The notes: generated by a model from the letters alone, not told the origin. A DNA stretch of 64,000 bases from Flavihumibacter solisilvae (GCF_000814475.1 NZ_JSVC01000009.1:62001-126000), one strand, 5' to 3'; positions 1 to 9,002 are shown, counted from the first letter of the stretch. A program made the numbers and translations.

Positions 1-1806
1 TGGTATATTCACCAGCATCGGGATGGCCGGATCTGGATCGGGGAACAAACCGGCAAACTGAAAGTGTTCGACCCCGTGTCAAAAAAACTGACAGACATGC
101 AACTGCCGGTATTCGAAAAGAAGACCATCCGGCAAATCGCTGAAGACGAAGAAGGGAATTTGTGGTTCGGCACACATGGGGGACAACTCATCAAATGGAA
201 TTACAAGGCTTCGGGCGGAGATCCTGGCAAGGGCTATGAACTGGTTACGAAGTTGTCACTGATCACGCGGCTATATACGGACACAGATGGAACTATGTGG
301 ATCGCTACGCAGGGCAACGGGCTCTATCACTTCGACCCCCGTAAATCCATGATCACCGATCATATCACCAGCACCACAAAAGGCGGGTGGCAACTTGGAA
401 ATGACTCACCAACTGACGTGGTCAGGTATAACGACAGCCTGCTGATCGTTGCAGGTTATACCATTTCCGTGATCAATACCCGAAATCGTACGAACCGGGT
501 GATCAGCCTGGATGAAGGACTTCCGTCAAACACTGCTTATTACATCAAAAAGGACGTGCGTGGCAGGTTATGGATCGCCCTGCAGAACGGACTATGCCGG
601 TGGAACTTTGAGAAAAATACCTTTACCCTCTTCGACCGGAAAGACGGGATCATTTTTGACAACCTCACAGCAGGCGGTGCTTATCCGCTCAGTAACAACA
701 GGCTTGCTTTTACTTCCGATCACAATTTCCTGGTATTCGATCCCACCAATGTTCTGCAGTCTGATGCACCGCCGCCGGTAACGATCACGGGTTTACAGGT
801 AATGCAGAAAAGGTTGCCGGTAGATTCGGTGATGAAAGAAAAACGACTTGAGCTTGACCATCACAACAATTCCATTACTATTGATTATTCTTCTTTGCAG
901 TATCTCGAACACGACCAGCTCGCCTATTACCATAAGCTCGAAGGAATTGACAAAGAATGGGTAAGATCTACAAACAATAAAGCCGTATATAACTACCTGC
1001 CTTACAAGACATATAATTTCCTGGTCAAATGTGTGAATGGTGACGGACTCGAATCATCTTCCATCACGAATTTGTCCATCCAGGTACGGCCGCCTTTCTG
1101 GCGTTCCTACTGGTTCATGGGACTGATGGTTTTCCTGGGTATCGGTTTCCTGTACTGGCTCGACAGGTTGCGGATGCAGAAGATTCGGGCTACGGAAAGC
1201 ATTCGCACACGCATTGCGACCAGCCTGACCGACGACCTGACCAATTCACTCAGCAGTATCAATATTTCAAGTGAGCTGGCGAAGACCAAGGTTGATACCG
1301 ATGCTGTCCGGACAAAGGATTACATCCACCACATCAGTGAAACCAGCAACCGGATGACGCAGGCAATGTATGATATGGTCTGGAGCATAAATCCGCAGAA
1401 CGACCAGATGCATAAAACGCTCGACCGGATGAAGCATTACGCGATGGAGATGGAATCAACGCATGAAACCAACATCACGATAGATGCCGATCCTGCCATT
1501 AAGGAGCGGGAGTCGGATATGGAGCACCGTTATGAGTTGCTGTCAGTGTACAAGGAAGCCATCTGCAATGCCGTTAAACATGCAGGAGCAAAAAACATTC
1601 ATGTACAGGTAAGATTGCGGAAGAACAAACTGATCCTTATTGTGCAGGATGACGGTAAAGGATTCGATCTCACCAAAGCTGGACTGGGGCGTGGCATCAA
1701 CGATATGAAGCGCCGCGCGGAAGCCGTGGGCGCAAGCCTTGATATCCTTTCAGAAATAAATACCGGGAGTATCGTGAGGCTGGAAATGAAACTGCGCGCC
1801 CGCTAG
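1..1806 (+). CDS. Propeller/Y_Y_Y sensor histidine kinase, 5' end outside window, acceptor His missing
   Basis: The reading frame is open from base 1, so the N-terminus lies upstream. What remains reads as the end of a two-component-regulator beta-propeller (repeats such as 'GNLWFGTHGG' and 'GRLWIALQNG'), a Y_Y_Y domain, one membrane helix near base 1110-1155, then a cytoplasmic HisKA_3-like dimerisation helix and a HATPase_c domain. The ATPase has an N-box (EAICNAVKHAG), a G1 box (DDGKGFD) and a G2-like box (GLGRGINDMKRRAEAVG). In this family the dimerisation helix normally reads RIA..LHDD; here it reads RIATSLTDDL, so the phospho-acceptor His is Thr. The protein therefore probably cannot autophosphorylate in the usual way. 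It ends 4 bp from the convergent LytTR gene. Periplasmic ligand sensing is known for the family; the ligand is unknown here. Confidence 0.9.
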   Translation, partial: WYIHQHRDGRIWIGEQTGKLKVFDPVSKKLTDMQLPVFEKKTIRQIAEDEEGNLWFGTHGGQLIKWNYKASGGDPGKGYELVTKLSLITRLYTDTDGTMWIATQGNGLYHFDPRKSMITDHITSTTKGGWQLGNDSPTDVVRYNDSLLIVAGYTISVINTRNRTNRVISLDEGLPSNTAYYIKKDVRGRLWIALQNGLCRWNFEKNTFTLFDRKDGIIFDNLTAGGAYPLSNNRLAFTSDHNFLVFDPTNVLQSDAPPPVTITGLQVMQKRLPVDSVMKEKRLELDHHNNSITIDYSSLQYLEHDQLAYYHKLEGIDKEWVRSTNNKAVYNYLPYKTYNFLVKCVNGDGLESSSITNLSIQVRPPFWRSYWFMGLMVFLGIGFLYWLDRLRMQKIRATESIRTRIATSLTDDLTNSLSSINISSELAKTKVDTDAVRTKDYIHHISETSNRMTQAMYDMVWSINPQNDQMHKTLDRMKHYAMEMESTHETNITIDADPAIKERESDMEHRYELLSVYKEAICNAVKHAGAKNIHVQVRLRKNKLILIVQDDGKGFDLTKAGLGRGINDMKRRAEAVGASLDILSEINTGSIVRLEMKLRAR

Positions 1807-1810
1807 CTTT

Positions 1811-2590
1811 TTACTTGCCCATCCACTTCTTGAAATCACCCACTTTTTCGCGGCTCACGATCGCTTCCTTGTCTACTATTGGCTGGAGATTCAGCAGAAG
1901 ACGGTTCCCAAAGTAATCGTGGATCTGGTCAACACTTTCGATGGAAACATAAAATGACCTGCTGATGCGGAAATAGCGGTCGGGATCGAGCATGTCCTCG
2001 AGCTCGTCCATGGTATAATCAACAATAAATTTGCGGTTGTCTTTTGTCTTGAAGAAGTTCACCCGTCCGTCGCTGTAGAAATAAGCGATATCATCCACTT
2101 CCACGCTAACCAGTTTCTGGCCCTGCTTCACGAGAAATCTTTTGCGGAATTCGCGTGGTTGCAGTCTCTGCTGCAATTCCTTGACAAGACTGTCGACGTT
2201 CAGGTTACCCTGTGATTCACCTACCCCGAGCAGCTGTTTCATTTTCCTGAACTTTTCAAGTGCAGCTTCAAGGTCTTCTTTCTGTACGGGTTTAAGCAGG
2301 TAATCTACACTATTTACCTTGAAGGCTTTCAGTGCATACTCATCGTAGGAAGTGGTAAAGATCACAGTACTGTTAACATCCACTTTGTCGAAGATTTCGA
2401 AACTCTGGCCGTCGGCAAGCTCAATATCCATGAGGATGAGGTCGGGGGCCTGGTTGTCCTGCAGCCATTTAACGGAGGAACGGATACTATCCGTAACGCC
2501 GACAACTTCAGCATTGGAGTCAACTGACTGGAGTGTTTTCTGTAATTTCCTGACTGCCAGGTCTTCATCTTCGATTATAAGCACTTTCAT
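1811..2590 (-). CDS. LytTR-family response regulator
   Basis: 259 residues. An N-terminal receiver domain (about 1-120) carries the acidic pair 'IIEDED', the phospho-acceptor Asp in 'LILMDIELADG', a Thr/Ser switch region 'VIFTTSYDEYALKAF' and Lys in 'DYLLKPV'. A C-terminal LytTR DNA-binding domain (about 150-255) includes 'RFLVKQGQKLVSVEVDDI' and 'YFRISRSFYVS'. Such regulators bind promoter direct repeats after phosphorylation by a LytS-type kinase; the kinase gene lies about 100 bp upstream on the same strand, so the two probably form a two-component pair. The target genes cannot be told from the sequence. Confidence 0.93.
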   Translation of the reverse strand: MKVLIIEDEDLAVRKLQKTLQSVDSNAEVVGVTDSIRSSVKWLQDNQAPDLILMDIELADGQSFEIFDKVDVNSTVIFTTSYDEYALKAFKVNSVDYLLKPVQKEDLEAALEKFRKMKQLLGVGESQGNLNVDSLVKELQQRLQPREFRKRFLVKQGQKLVSVEVDDIAYFYSDGRVNFFKTKDNRKFIVDYTMDELEDMLDPDRYFRISRSFYVSIESVDQIHDYFGNRLLLNLQPIVDKEAIVSREKVGDFKKWMGK

Positions 2591-2691
2591 AGAAAGGTAT
2601 TAGTATTGATTGCAAATTAGTGGTGAACCCGTTTCCAGCTTTCGGCCTGTGTACGACTTGTTAAAATTACCGAATGAATTGTTAATACCGG

Positions 2692-3738
2692 TTATGGCTG
2701 GATCAGGGGAACGGCAACCGCAAACTCTTTGCCGTCGTCACGGATCATGATCTCTTCCTGTTTCATCAGCCGGTATTTATTATGGATATTGTTCAGTCCA
2801 ACCCTGGTTGAATACACCATCCTGTCCTTACGCTGCAGGTTATTGCTTACCACGAGCCGGTTGCTGTTGGTGGTCAGGATCATGATGCGAAGCGGGCTGT
2901 CCCGCAGGATCATATTGTGCTTAACGGCATTTTCCACCAGCATCTGGAGCGTCAGCGGGGGCAGCAGGTAGCCGAGGCTCCTGTCGTCAATCTTAAGTTC
3001 GAGTTCGAGTCCGTCACCATACCTGGTCTTCAGGAGGTGAAAATAGGAATGAATGAACTGAAGCTCCGTATCGAGAGTGGTCAGTCCATCTTCGTTTGTC
3101 CTTAACAGGTAGCGGTACACCTTGCTCATTTCATCCAGGAACTTCTCCGCTTTTGCCGGGTTTTCACTGATCAGCGATGAAAGTGAATTGAGACTATTGA
3201 AAAGAAAATGCGGGTTAACCTGGCCCTTCAGGCCTTCGAGCTGGCTCTGCAGGTTTTCCTTTTTAAGCTGTTCCGCTTCGTCAACCAGGCTTCTCCATTT
3301 TTCATAAAATGCCGCGCCTTCATTGAAACTCGTTGCCAGGAGGTTTGTACCGGCACCAACAATTAAAGCAATAATATAATCCTTCGTGTTGATCGAGTAC
3401 CCGAGGAAACCCAGGTAATCATAGCCCCAGAACAGGATGCTGATACCAGCCACCATAATGAGGATATAAAACATCAACCCGATGGCTATTCGCCTGAAGG
3501 TCTGGCTGTAACGGGGATACTTATGCGCCAGCACAGTAGCTATCATGCCACATGCCACATAAACAAGAAAGATGACGGTAAGCGTGATGAAAGTTGCAAC
3601 CAGGAAGTTAGCAGCTGATTCAAAATAGCGGTTACCAAACAATAAATAGTTCACCACCCCCGCTATCGGCGGCAGGAGAATCAGGGCAATCCAGGATTCC
3701 TTCTTAGAGTAACGTAAAAATGCCATACTGTTCAACAT
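2692..3738 (-). CDS. LytS-type sensor histidine kinase (His_kinase/PF06580)
   Basis: 348 residues. Four or so hydrophobic helices fill roughly residues 15-155, a linker coiled coil follows, then the His_kinase domain with the acceptor histidine in 'LKGQVNPHFLFNSLNSL' and a HATPase domain with 'LVENAVKHN' as N-box. The canonical G1 and G2 boxes are weak, as is common in this family. The paired LytTR regulator is immediately downstream. There is no extracytoplasmic sensing domain of any size, so the signal is probably membrane-derived (inference). ATG at 3738 is used; a second in-frame ATG four codons later is equally possible. Confidence 0.92.
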   Translation of the reverse strand: MLNSMAFLRYSKKESWIALILLPPIAGVVNYLLFGNRYFESAANFLVATFITLTVIFLVYVACGMIATVLAHKYPRYSQTFRRIAIGLMFYILIMVAGISILFWGYDYLGFLGYSINTKDYIIALIVGAGTNLLATSFNEGAAFYEKWRSLVDEAEQLKKENLQSQLEGLKGQVNPHFLFNSLNSLSSLISENPAKAEKFLDEMSKVYRYLLRTNEDGLTTLDTELQFIHSYFHLLKTRYGDGLELELKIDDRSLGYLLPPLTLQMLVENAVKHNMILRDSPLRIMILTTNSNRLVVSNNLQRKDRMVYSTRVGLNNIHNKYRLMKQEEIMIRDDGKEFAVAVPLIQP

Positions 3739-3852
3739 TTCCCGGCCTTTGGTTCAATATACCGGTTTAACCGCAGTGGCTCTTCAAGCAGGGAATGAAC
3801 TGTTAATTTAGGGGATGAATTGCGAAATACGGGGACCCAATTGAAAAAGAAA

Positions 3853-3895
3853 AATTCAACATTCAAAAATGGGGTCCATTTCTGAATGTTGAATT
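3853..3895 (-). terminator. Rho-independent terminator after the HglS gene
   Basis: A 13-bp perfect inverted repeat (AATTCAACATTCA / TGAATGTTGAATT) surrounds a second small palindrome (AAATGG/CCATTT). Read on the minus strand the hairpin is followed by TTTTTCTTTTT. It sits 16 bp past the stop of the lysine-catabolism operon. Confidence 0.75.
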
Positions 3896-3910
3896 CATTG
3901 ACTTATTGAC

Positions 3911-4843
3911 CTATTCGCTCTTATTCGTCTGGCTGCTGTAGGTGCTCTCGAAGATCTTGTCTGCATTTCCTGCCTCGAAGCCTTCCCTGCGGTGTTCGCG
4001 GCGGATCTCGGCTTTTGCGAGGGTCGAAAAGGCATCCAGCAGTTTTCGTTCGGCAAACTCTACATAGGAACCGGCTATCATCTGTTCTTCGCCCCCGGCG
4101 AAAGTGGCTTTAACCATCCTGGCTACTGTGGAAGATTGCGACAGCTTGCCATCGGGACTTGTTTTGATCTTGCCGCCGGCATCGTTCAGGACAAACCCGT
4201 TCGTTTCCAGGAAGGCATTGAAACCTTCGATGGTATTGTAACCTTCGGGCAGGTTATGAACGCTGATGGTGAAATGGTTCAGGTAATATCGGTTGTAAAT
4301 CACCCATGCTGCGTATTCGCTTTCCCGGGCAAGCCGCTGGTAATCGTCCCAGGTGGGCAGCTTCCACAGACTGCTGTGTAAAAACCAGTCCACTTCCTTT
4401 GCGTCATCGAGGTGCAGTTCGGTAACAGGGTCGGTGCTTACTGTGTCGGTATAGCTGTAGATGATCTCCGCTGCTTCGGGCGACAGGTCCCTCACCCGCA
4501 GCTCACTGATAAAAATGCGGGGATATTGCGGGGCAGGCGGGGCATACCAGTATGCGTCAAGTTTTTTTTCGGGAAAGAAATAATGGTCGCGGCGTTCATA
4601 GCCGAAGTGAAGGAAGATCTTTTCCAGCGACTGGATTCCCAGTTGTGGAACGCCCATTGTGCGGAAAGCAATATGGTCGTTTTCGATTTCCGTCTCACTG
4701 CCGATAATGCCCTGCTTTACCATTGCATCCATGATAGCCTGTACATCGGGTACCCTTTCCTGGTAGCGACGCATCAGGCCACCCAGGATGAACTCCAGTC
4801 CTTCCCTGCTGCCTCTCGCTTTATCCTGTGGTACTGCTGACAT
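3911..4843 (-). CDS. hglS: DUF1338 protein, 2-oxoadipate dioxygenase/decarboxylase (HglS-like)
   Basis: 310 residues. The DUF1338 family includes HglS of Pseudomonas putida, an Fe(II) enzyme converting 2-oxoadipate to 2-hydroxyglutarate in lysine breakdown. The fold signature 'DHIAFRT' (His57, Arg61), the strand 'LNHFTISVHNL' (His190) and 'GSYVEFAERKL' (Glu262) match the His/His/Glu iron site by order and spacing; the assignment of individual ligands is mine. A longer frame opens at 5026, but it would run into the upstream gene and its extra residues are low-complexity, so I use ATG 4843. That leaves 10 bp to the saccharopine-dehydrogenase-like gene, consistent with one operon and one pathway. 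Symbol by homology only. Confidence 0.85.
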   Translation of the reverse strand: MSAVPQDKARGSREGLEFILGGLMRRYQERVPDVQAIMDAMVKQGIIGSETEIENDHIAFRTMGVPQLGIQSLEKIFLHFGYERRDHYFFPEKKLDAYWYAPPAPQYPRIFISELRVRDLSPEAAEIIYSYTDTVSTDPVTELHLDDAKEVDWFLHSSLWKLPTWDDYQRLARESEYAAWVIYNRYYLNHFTISVHNLPEGYNTIEGFNAFLETNGFVLNDAGGKIKTSPDGKLSQSSTVARMVKATFAGGEEQMIAGSYVEFAERKLLDAFSTLAKAEIRREHRREGFEAGNADKIFESTYSSQTNKSE

Positions 4844-4853
4844 CTGGAATGTT

Positions 4854-5915
4854 TTATTGGTGATTTGAATACAGTTTCCCGTTTTTGGTTTCCAGGAAGG
4901 ATTCAAAAGAAATTTCCTCCTGTTTGATGAATCCCTGCTGCGGAAGTGTGCCATTTGCCACCATTTCCACAACGGCTGCCACGGAGGCGGCGGTGGTCCA
5001 GCTGATCGCGCGCCATTCCTTCCCACCTATCAGGATGGGATGATAGGCATGATAGAATTCTTCACGGGCGAGCTGGTCACCTTTCCAGCCTTCCACAACT
5101 GCATATACATAAACAACATCTTCCCGTACAGGAGGTTTGGCTTCGGTGAGGATCTGTTCAACCAGTTCCCTTTTTTCTTTCAGGATGAGTTCATAGAGCA
5201 GGAAGCGCATTAATCTTGCATGCCCGGGATAACGCATTGTTTTATAATTAAGCGTATCCACCTTGCCGGCGAGGGTTTCGCACATGGTACCCAGTCCACC
5301 GCTTGTGCTGAAGGCCTCGAATTCCTGTCCTTCGATATTGATCATTTCGATGCCTTCGAGTGAGGGCACCATTTTGCGTTCGCCATTATGGATCACTTCG
5401 GCGTCGTTGATGTATTCATTGATCACACCTGCAGGCGACCAGGTGAAGGAATATCCCATCAGTCCGTTCGGGTAACGAGGCAAAGCGCCCACCCTGAGTT
5501 CCACGTCGCGCAGCCGGGAAAAGCGCTTATAGAGGTCTGCACCTACAATGCCAATAAAACCGGGTGCCAGTCCGCACTGTGGTGCCATTGCCCCTTTCGA
5601 GGTTTTGGCCATTTCACGGATGGCTGCAGTGGTGGGTACATCCTCGGTAAGGTCGAAATAATGGATCCCGAGCTTATGGGCAGCCTGTGCCACGGGAAGG
5701 TTAAGATTATAGGGGAGACAGGAAACAACGGCATCCTGCCCGGATAAAAACGTTTCCAGGGCTGCAGTGTCCCTGATTGATCCTGTGGTTATTTCAAAGG
5801 GAACTTCAGCGGCAGGCTTAGACTGGTCAAAGCCGGTAACGGTGAAAATATCGCTCAGCAATGTCCCTACCAGGGAACCCACTTTGCCGAGACCGATTAC
5901 AGCAACATGCTTCAT
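4854..5915 (-). CDS. Saccharopine dehydrogenase / lysine 6-dehydrogenase family protein
   Basis: 353 residues. The N-terminal Rossmann fold carries the dinucleotide motif 'VIGLGKVGSLVG' and a family segment 'DAVVSCLPYNLNLPVAQAA', followed by 'GLAPGFIGIVGADLYKRF' and the C-terminal catalytic domain seen in saccharopine dehydrogenase (Lys9/LYSDH-type) proteins. The likely reaction is NAD(P)-dependent formation of 2-aminoadipate semialdehyde from lysine or saccharopine. The DUF1338 gene follows after 10 bp, which places both in lysine catabolism toward 2-oxoadipate and 2-hydroxyglutarate. No aminoadipate-semialdehyde dehydrogenase or aminotransferase is in view. Confidence 0.85.
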   Translation of the reverse strand: MKHVAVIGLGKVGSLVGTLLSDIFTVTGFDQSKPAAEVPFEITTGSIRDTAALETFLSGQDAVVSCLPYNLNLPVAQAAHKLGIHYFDLTEDVPTTAAIREMAKTSKGAMAPQCGLAPGFIGIVGADLYKRFSRLRDVELRVGALPRYPNGLMGYSFTWSPAGVINEYINDAEVIHNGERKMVPSLEGIEMINIEGQEFEAFSTSGGLGTMCETLAGKVDTLNYKTMRYPGHARLMRFLLYELILKEKRELVEQILTEAKPPVREDVVYVYAVVEGWKGDQLAREEFYHAYHPILIGGKEWRAISWTTAASVAAVVEMVANGTLPQQGFIKQEEISFESFLETKNGKLYSNHQ

Positions 5916-6272
5916 GTTAAATAGAAGATTTAGTGTGTAAGTAATTAAGTATCAGTAAATGACGATGAGTTGGGTTCGTGCGGCAGTACGGGAATGACAA
6001 ATGAAGTTGTCTGTATATTATTTGAGCAAGACAACGCCATGCCCCACCTGCAGAACCATATGTAACACATCCGGGCGGGCGGAAATCATGGCACGTTAGC
6101 ACAGGCAGACCGTAAAAAGGCCAGGTAAGCGCCGAATATATTTACGTAAGCGTTCATGCCTGTGAAAACTGTATTTTTGAATTACGGTGTCGAAATTAAG
6201 TGTTTAGAACAAAAAAAAGGCTGGATTCCAATTATATTTTACTACCTTTGCCAACCTTTTAAAAAGGTACTC
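5916..6272. other. Intergenic region between divergent operons
   Basis: 357 bp without a convincing gene. A 61-codon minus-strand frame (5917-6102) has no recognisable features and I do not call it. The right end holds the yceD promoter (6243-6250). I see no repeat, tRNA or structured RNA in the rest. Confidence 0.6.
6243..6250 (+). promoter_or_regulatory. -7 element of the yceD-rpmF-plsX operon
   Basis: TACCTTTG, a perfect match to the Bacteroidota -7 consensus TAnnTTTG, 22 bp before the ATG at 6273. Its position makes upstream in-frame codons poor start candidates. Confidence 0.65.
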
Positions 6273-6842
6273 ATGAACAGCAGACGGGAATTTGATATCG
6301 CTTTTGTGGGATTGAAACCCGGCATTCATTCTTTCGAGTATCATATTGAGGACAGGTTCTTTGAGCATTACCAGCAACAGGATTTCAAAAACATGGCGGC
6401 ACATGTGAAGCTTACGCTCGATAAAAAGACGGGCTTTATGCTGCTGAAGTTTGAGATCGGCGGAAAAGTGGAAGTGACCTGCGACAGGTGTGGCAGTCCC
6501 TCCCTTCCCTGGACACTTTGGGACGAATTCAACATCGCAGTAAAGCTGGTAGAGAATCCTGAAGAAATGAACGACCAGGAGGAAGATCCTGATGTATATT
6601 ATATATCAAGGGGAGAAAGCCACCTTCATGTTTCCGACTGGATCTATGAATTCATCCTGCTGAGCCTGCCGATGCAGAAGATGTGCGCTCCGGAAGAGAT
6701 CGGTCAGCCTTTCTGTAATAAGGAAGCCCTGGAAATGCTTAAGAAATTGGGAAGCGGAGAGAACAGGGAACAGGAAAAAGGAGAAAACGTGAGGAACCCG
6801 CTCTGGAAAGGACTTGAGAAATTTAAGGATTTAGATAATTGA
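6273..6842 (+). CDS. yceD: YceD/DUF177 family protein, 23S rRNA accumulation factor
   Basis: 189 residues. DUF177 proteins are needed for normal 23S rRNA accumulation in Escherichia coli and in plants, and are usually encoded just before rpmF, as here. The segment 'VEVTCDRCGSPSLPW' holds the CxxC of the family, and an acidic stretch 'NPEEMNDQEEDPDVYYI' and a 'LSLPMQKMCAP' segment follow, as in Bacteroidota homologues. A longer frame begins at 6156, but the promoter lies inside it; ATG 6273 gives the family's normal N-terminus. The gene is 27 bp upstream of rpmF. Confidence 0.88.
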   Translation: MNSRREFDIAFVGLKPGIHSFEYHIEDRFFEHYQQQDFKNMAAHVKLTLDKKTGFMLLKFEIGGKVEVTCDRCGSPSLPWTLWDEFNIAVKLVENPEEMNDQEEDPDVYYISRGESHLHVSDWIYEFILLSLPMQKMCAPEEIGQPFCNKEALEMLKKLGSGENREQEKGENVRNPLWKGLEKFKDLDN

Positions 6843-6869
6843 TTTTTGTATTTAATAAACTGTTGAGAT

Positions 6870-7064
6870 ATGCCAAATCCGAAACGCAGACATTCACAGC
6901 AGCGTAGTGCCAAGAGAAGAACGCATTACAAAGCAGAAGCAACTACCCTGAGCACAGACAGCACTACTGGTGAACTGCATGTACGTCACCGCGCTCACGT
7001 GAGTGAAGGAAAATTGTTCTATAAGGGTAAGCTGGTAGCTGAGAAAGCTCCCATCAAAAAATAA
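6870..7064 (+). CDS. rpmF: 50S ribosomal protein L32
   Basis: 64 residues beginning 'MPNPKRRHSQQRSAKRRT', the L32 signature, and ending 'EKAPIKK'. It is a structural protein of the large subunit. The zinc cysteines found in some L32 proteins are absent, so this is a cysteine-free form. It lies between yceD and plsX, the usual order, which links ribosome and phospholipid synthesis in one transcript. Confidence 0.98.
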   Translation: MPNPKRRHSQQRSAKRRTHYKAEATTLSTDSTTGELHVRHRAHVSEGKLFYKGKLVAEKAPIKK

Positions 7065-7097
7065 TTAACCAGGACACAATTTTATAGTTTGCCGGAG

Positions 7098-8054
7098 ATG
7101 AAAATCGGTCTGGACATGATGGGTGGAGACTTTGCGCCGCTAGAAGCGGTGAAGGGTCTTCAGTTATTCCTGTCCAGTCAGGAAGAAGCTCCGGCAAATG
7201 TATTTTTGTTTGGTGATGAGGCGCAGGTTCGCCCGCTCCTCGAGGAACACCAGGTTCCGTTGGACAGGGTTACTGTCGTTCATACTCCCCAGGTGATCGG
7301 CATGCACGAACATCCGACGAAGGCCCTGAAGGAAAAGCAACAGTCATCCATTACCGTTGGATTCCATTTCCTGGCCAGTGGTAAAATAGACGCTTTCATC
7401 AGTGCCGGAAATACCGGGGCCATGCTTGTTGGCGCATGCTACAGCCTCAAGAGCATCGAAGGTGTTTTACGACCAACCATTTCCACAATTATCCCAAAGG
7501 AAGATGGTAAAACCGGGCTCCTGCTGGACGTTGGTCTTAATGCAGACTGCAAGCCTGAGAACCTCAACCAGTTCGCGTTGCTTGGCAGCCTTTATGCGAA
7601 GCATATCCTTGGCATTGAGCAACCACGTGTAGGTCTCATCAATATAGGTGAGGAAGAAGGTAAAGGAAACATCCTTGCCCAGGCCACTTATCCCCTGCTT
7701 AAAGAAAACAACCAGATCAATTTCGTCGGAAATGTGGAAGGCCGTGATGTGTTTATCGACAGCGCTGATGTAATGGTTTGTGAAGGATTTACCGGCAACA
7801 TCATTCTAAAGCTTGCCGAGTCGCTGTATGATATTACCCAACGCAAATCCATCGAGCACGAATATTTTGACCGTTTCAACTTCGAGAATTACGGTGGTAC
7901 CCCAGTGCTGGGCATCAACAAGCCTGTCATTATCGGGCATGGCATTTCTCATGCGAAAGCATTCAAAAACATGCTTTCCCTTTCTTCAAAAATGATCAAC
8001 AGCAATCTGTTCGAACAAATGCAACAGGCATTTGCTCCTTCAGCCTTATCTTAG
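7098..8054 (+). CDS. plsX: Phosphate acyltransferase PlsX
   Basis: 318 residues. PlsX makes acyl-phosphate from acyl-ACP, the first step of membrane phospholipid synthesis in most bacteria. The sequence starts 'MKIGLDMMGGDFAP' and contains 'FISAGNTGAMLVGA', 'LLDVGLNADCKPENL', 'GLINIGEEEGKGN' and 'VCEGFTGNIILKLAES', all family hallmarks. A TTG three codons earlier (7089) is in frame, but the ATG gives the standard N-terminus. It is third in the yceD-rpmF-plsX operon and is followed 22 bp later by a membrane protein gene. Confidence 0.97.
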   Translation: MKIGLDMMGGDFAPLEAVKGLQLFLSSQEEAPANVFLFGDEAQVRPLLEEHQVPLDRVTVVHTPQVIGMHEHPTKALKEKQQSSITVGFHFLASGKIDAFISAGNTGAMLVGACYSLKSIEGVLRPTISTIIPKEDGKTGLLLDVGLNADCKPENLNQFALLGSLYAKHILGIEQPRVGLINIGEEEGKGNILAQATYPLLKENNQINFVGNVEGRDVFIDSADVMVCEGFTGNIILKLAESLYDITQRKSIEHEYFDRFNFENYGGTPVLGINKPVIIGHGISHAKAFKNMLSLSSKMINSNLFEQMQQAFAPSALS

Positions 8055-8076
8055 TATGATACTAGTGTAAGGTACA

Positions 8077-8997
8077 TTGCAACAGATCCTCTCCTATCTC
8101 AACGAATTTTTACAACAGACCAACAAGGTTTACCTGCTTTGCTGTACCCTCTTTGCGGCCCTGCTTGTGGCAGCAAACTATAAGTGGGGCATCGAGACTA
8201 AAATGATCCAGGGAATAGCCAGCCGGACTGCCCGGTTCGGGGCCTTCTACCTGTTATATTTAACTGCATTTTCCGTTCCATACCTCATCTGTTTCCTGCT
8301 GGGTCAAAAACCCGGTCACCAAAACCTCGTCATTACAACTGTTCTTGTCGCACCAGCCATCTTTGCCATAAAAGTAACCGCCGGCGGATGGAATGAGCTG
8401 CTTCGATCAGCCTTTGCCGGTAGCACGGGAAGGATTATGGCCTTACTCGTGGACTGGCCGCTGCGGCTGGTTATAACCGTTAGCCTGTTATGGGTGCTGA
8501 AGAAGCTGATGTTTCCGGGAACTAACGAAGTTTATGGCCTTACCACCAGGAATTTCAGCTGGTGGCCTTACCTCCTGTTGCTTGCTTTCATGATACCCCT
8601 TGTTGCGTTTGCTGCAACCCGGCCCGATTTCCTGCATGCCTATCCGAAGGTGAAAGTACTGGACAGGATCTGTCCGCCTGCCGCACCTTTATGGCAGAAG
8701 CTGGTTTATGAACTTTCTTATGGAAGTGACTTTTTGACCATTGAACTATTCTTCCGCGGGTTCCTGGTCGTAGCGCTTTCCCGATATGTGGGGGCTGTTG
8801 CAATATTGCCAATGGCGGTCTTCTATTGTTCCATCCATTTCGGGAAGCCAATGCTTGAATGTATTTCATCTTATTTCGGCGGAATTATTCTTGGGGCTGT
8901 AGCCTGTTACTCCCAATCGATCTTCGGTGGCATCGTGGTGCACCTCGGCCTGGCATGGATGATGGAATTGGCTGCGGCATGGCGAAGCGGTCTTTAA
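8077..8997 (+). CDS. CPBP-family intramembrane glutamic protease-like protein
   Basis: 306 residues with about seven or eight hydrophobic segments. The C-terminal third resembles the CPBP (CAAX protease / bacteriocin-processing, Abi) family: 'TIELFFRGF' fits the (E)ExxxR motif with only one Glu, 'FYCSIHFGKP' gives the FxxxH-type histidine, and 'HLGLAWMMEL' supplies the last His. Peptidase activity is possible but not shown by sequence. The frame is closed upstream by a TAA at 8068 and has no ATG until well inside, so TTG 8077 is the likely start. It is probably cotranscribed with plsX. Confidence 0.75.
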   Translation: MQQILSYLNEFLQQTNKVYLLCCTLFAALLVAANYKWGIETKMIQGIASRTARFGAFYLLYLTAFSVPYLICFLLGQKPGHQNLVITTVLVAPAIFAIKVTAGGWNELLRSAFAGSTGRIMALLVDWPLRLVITVSLLWVLKKLMFPGTNEVYGLTTRNFSWWPYLLLLAFMIPLVAFAATRPDFLHAYPKVKVLDRICPPAAPLWQKLVYELSYGSDFLTIELFFRGFLVVALSRYVGAVAILPMAVFYCSIHFGKPMLECISSYFGGIILGAVACYSQSIFGGIVVHLGLAWMMELAAAWRSGL

Positions 8998-9002
8998 TTT
9001 GA

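Noticed and set aside
3854-3894. Inverted repeat as a transposon end or operator
   Set aside because: It is followed by a T-tract on the minus strand after an operon, so terminator is the simpler reading.
5917-6102. 61-codon minus-strand frame upstream of the saccharopine-dehydrogenase gene
   Set aside because: No signal, domain or ribosome site; it lies in the promoter region.
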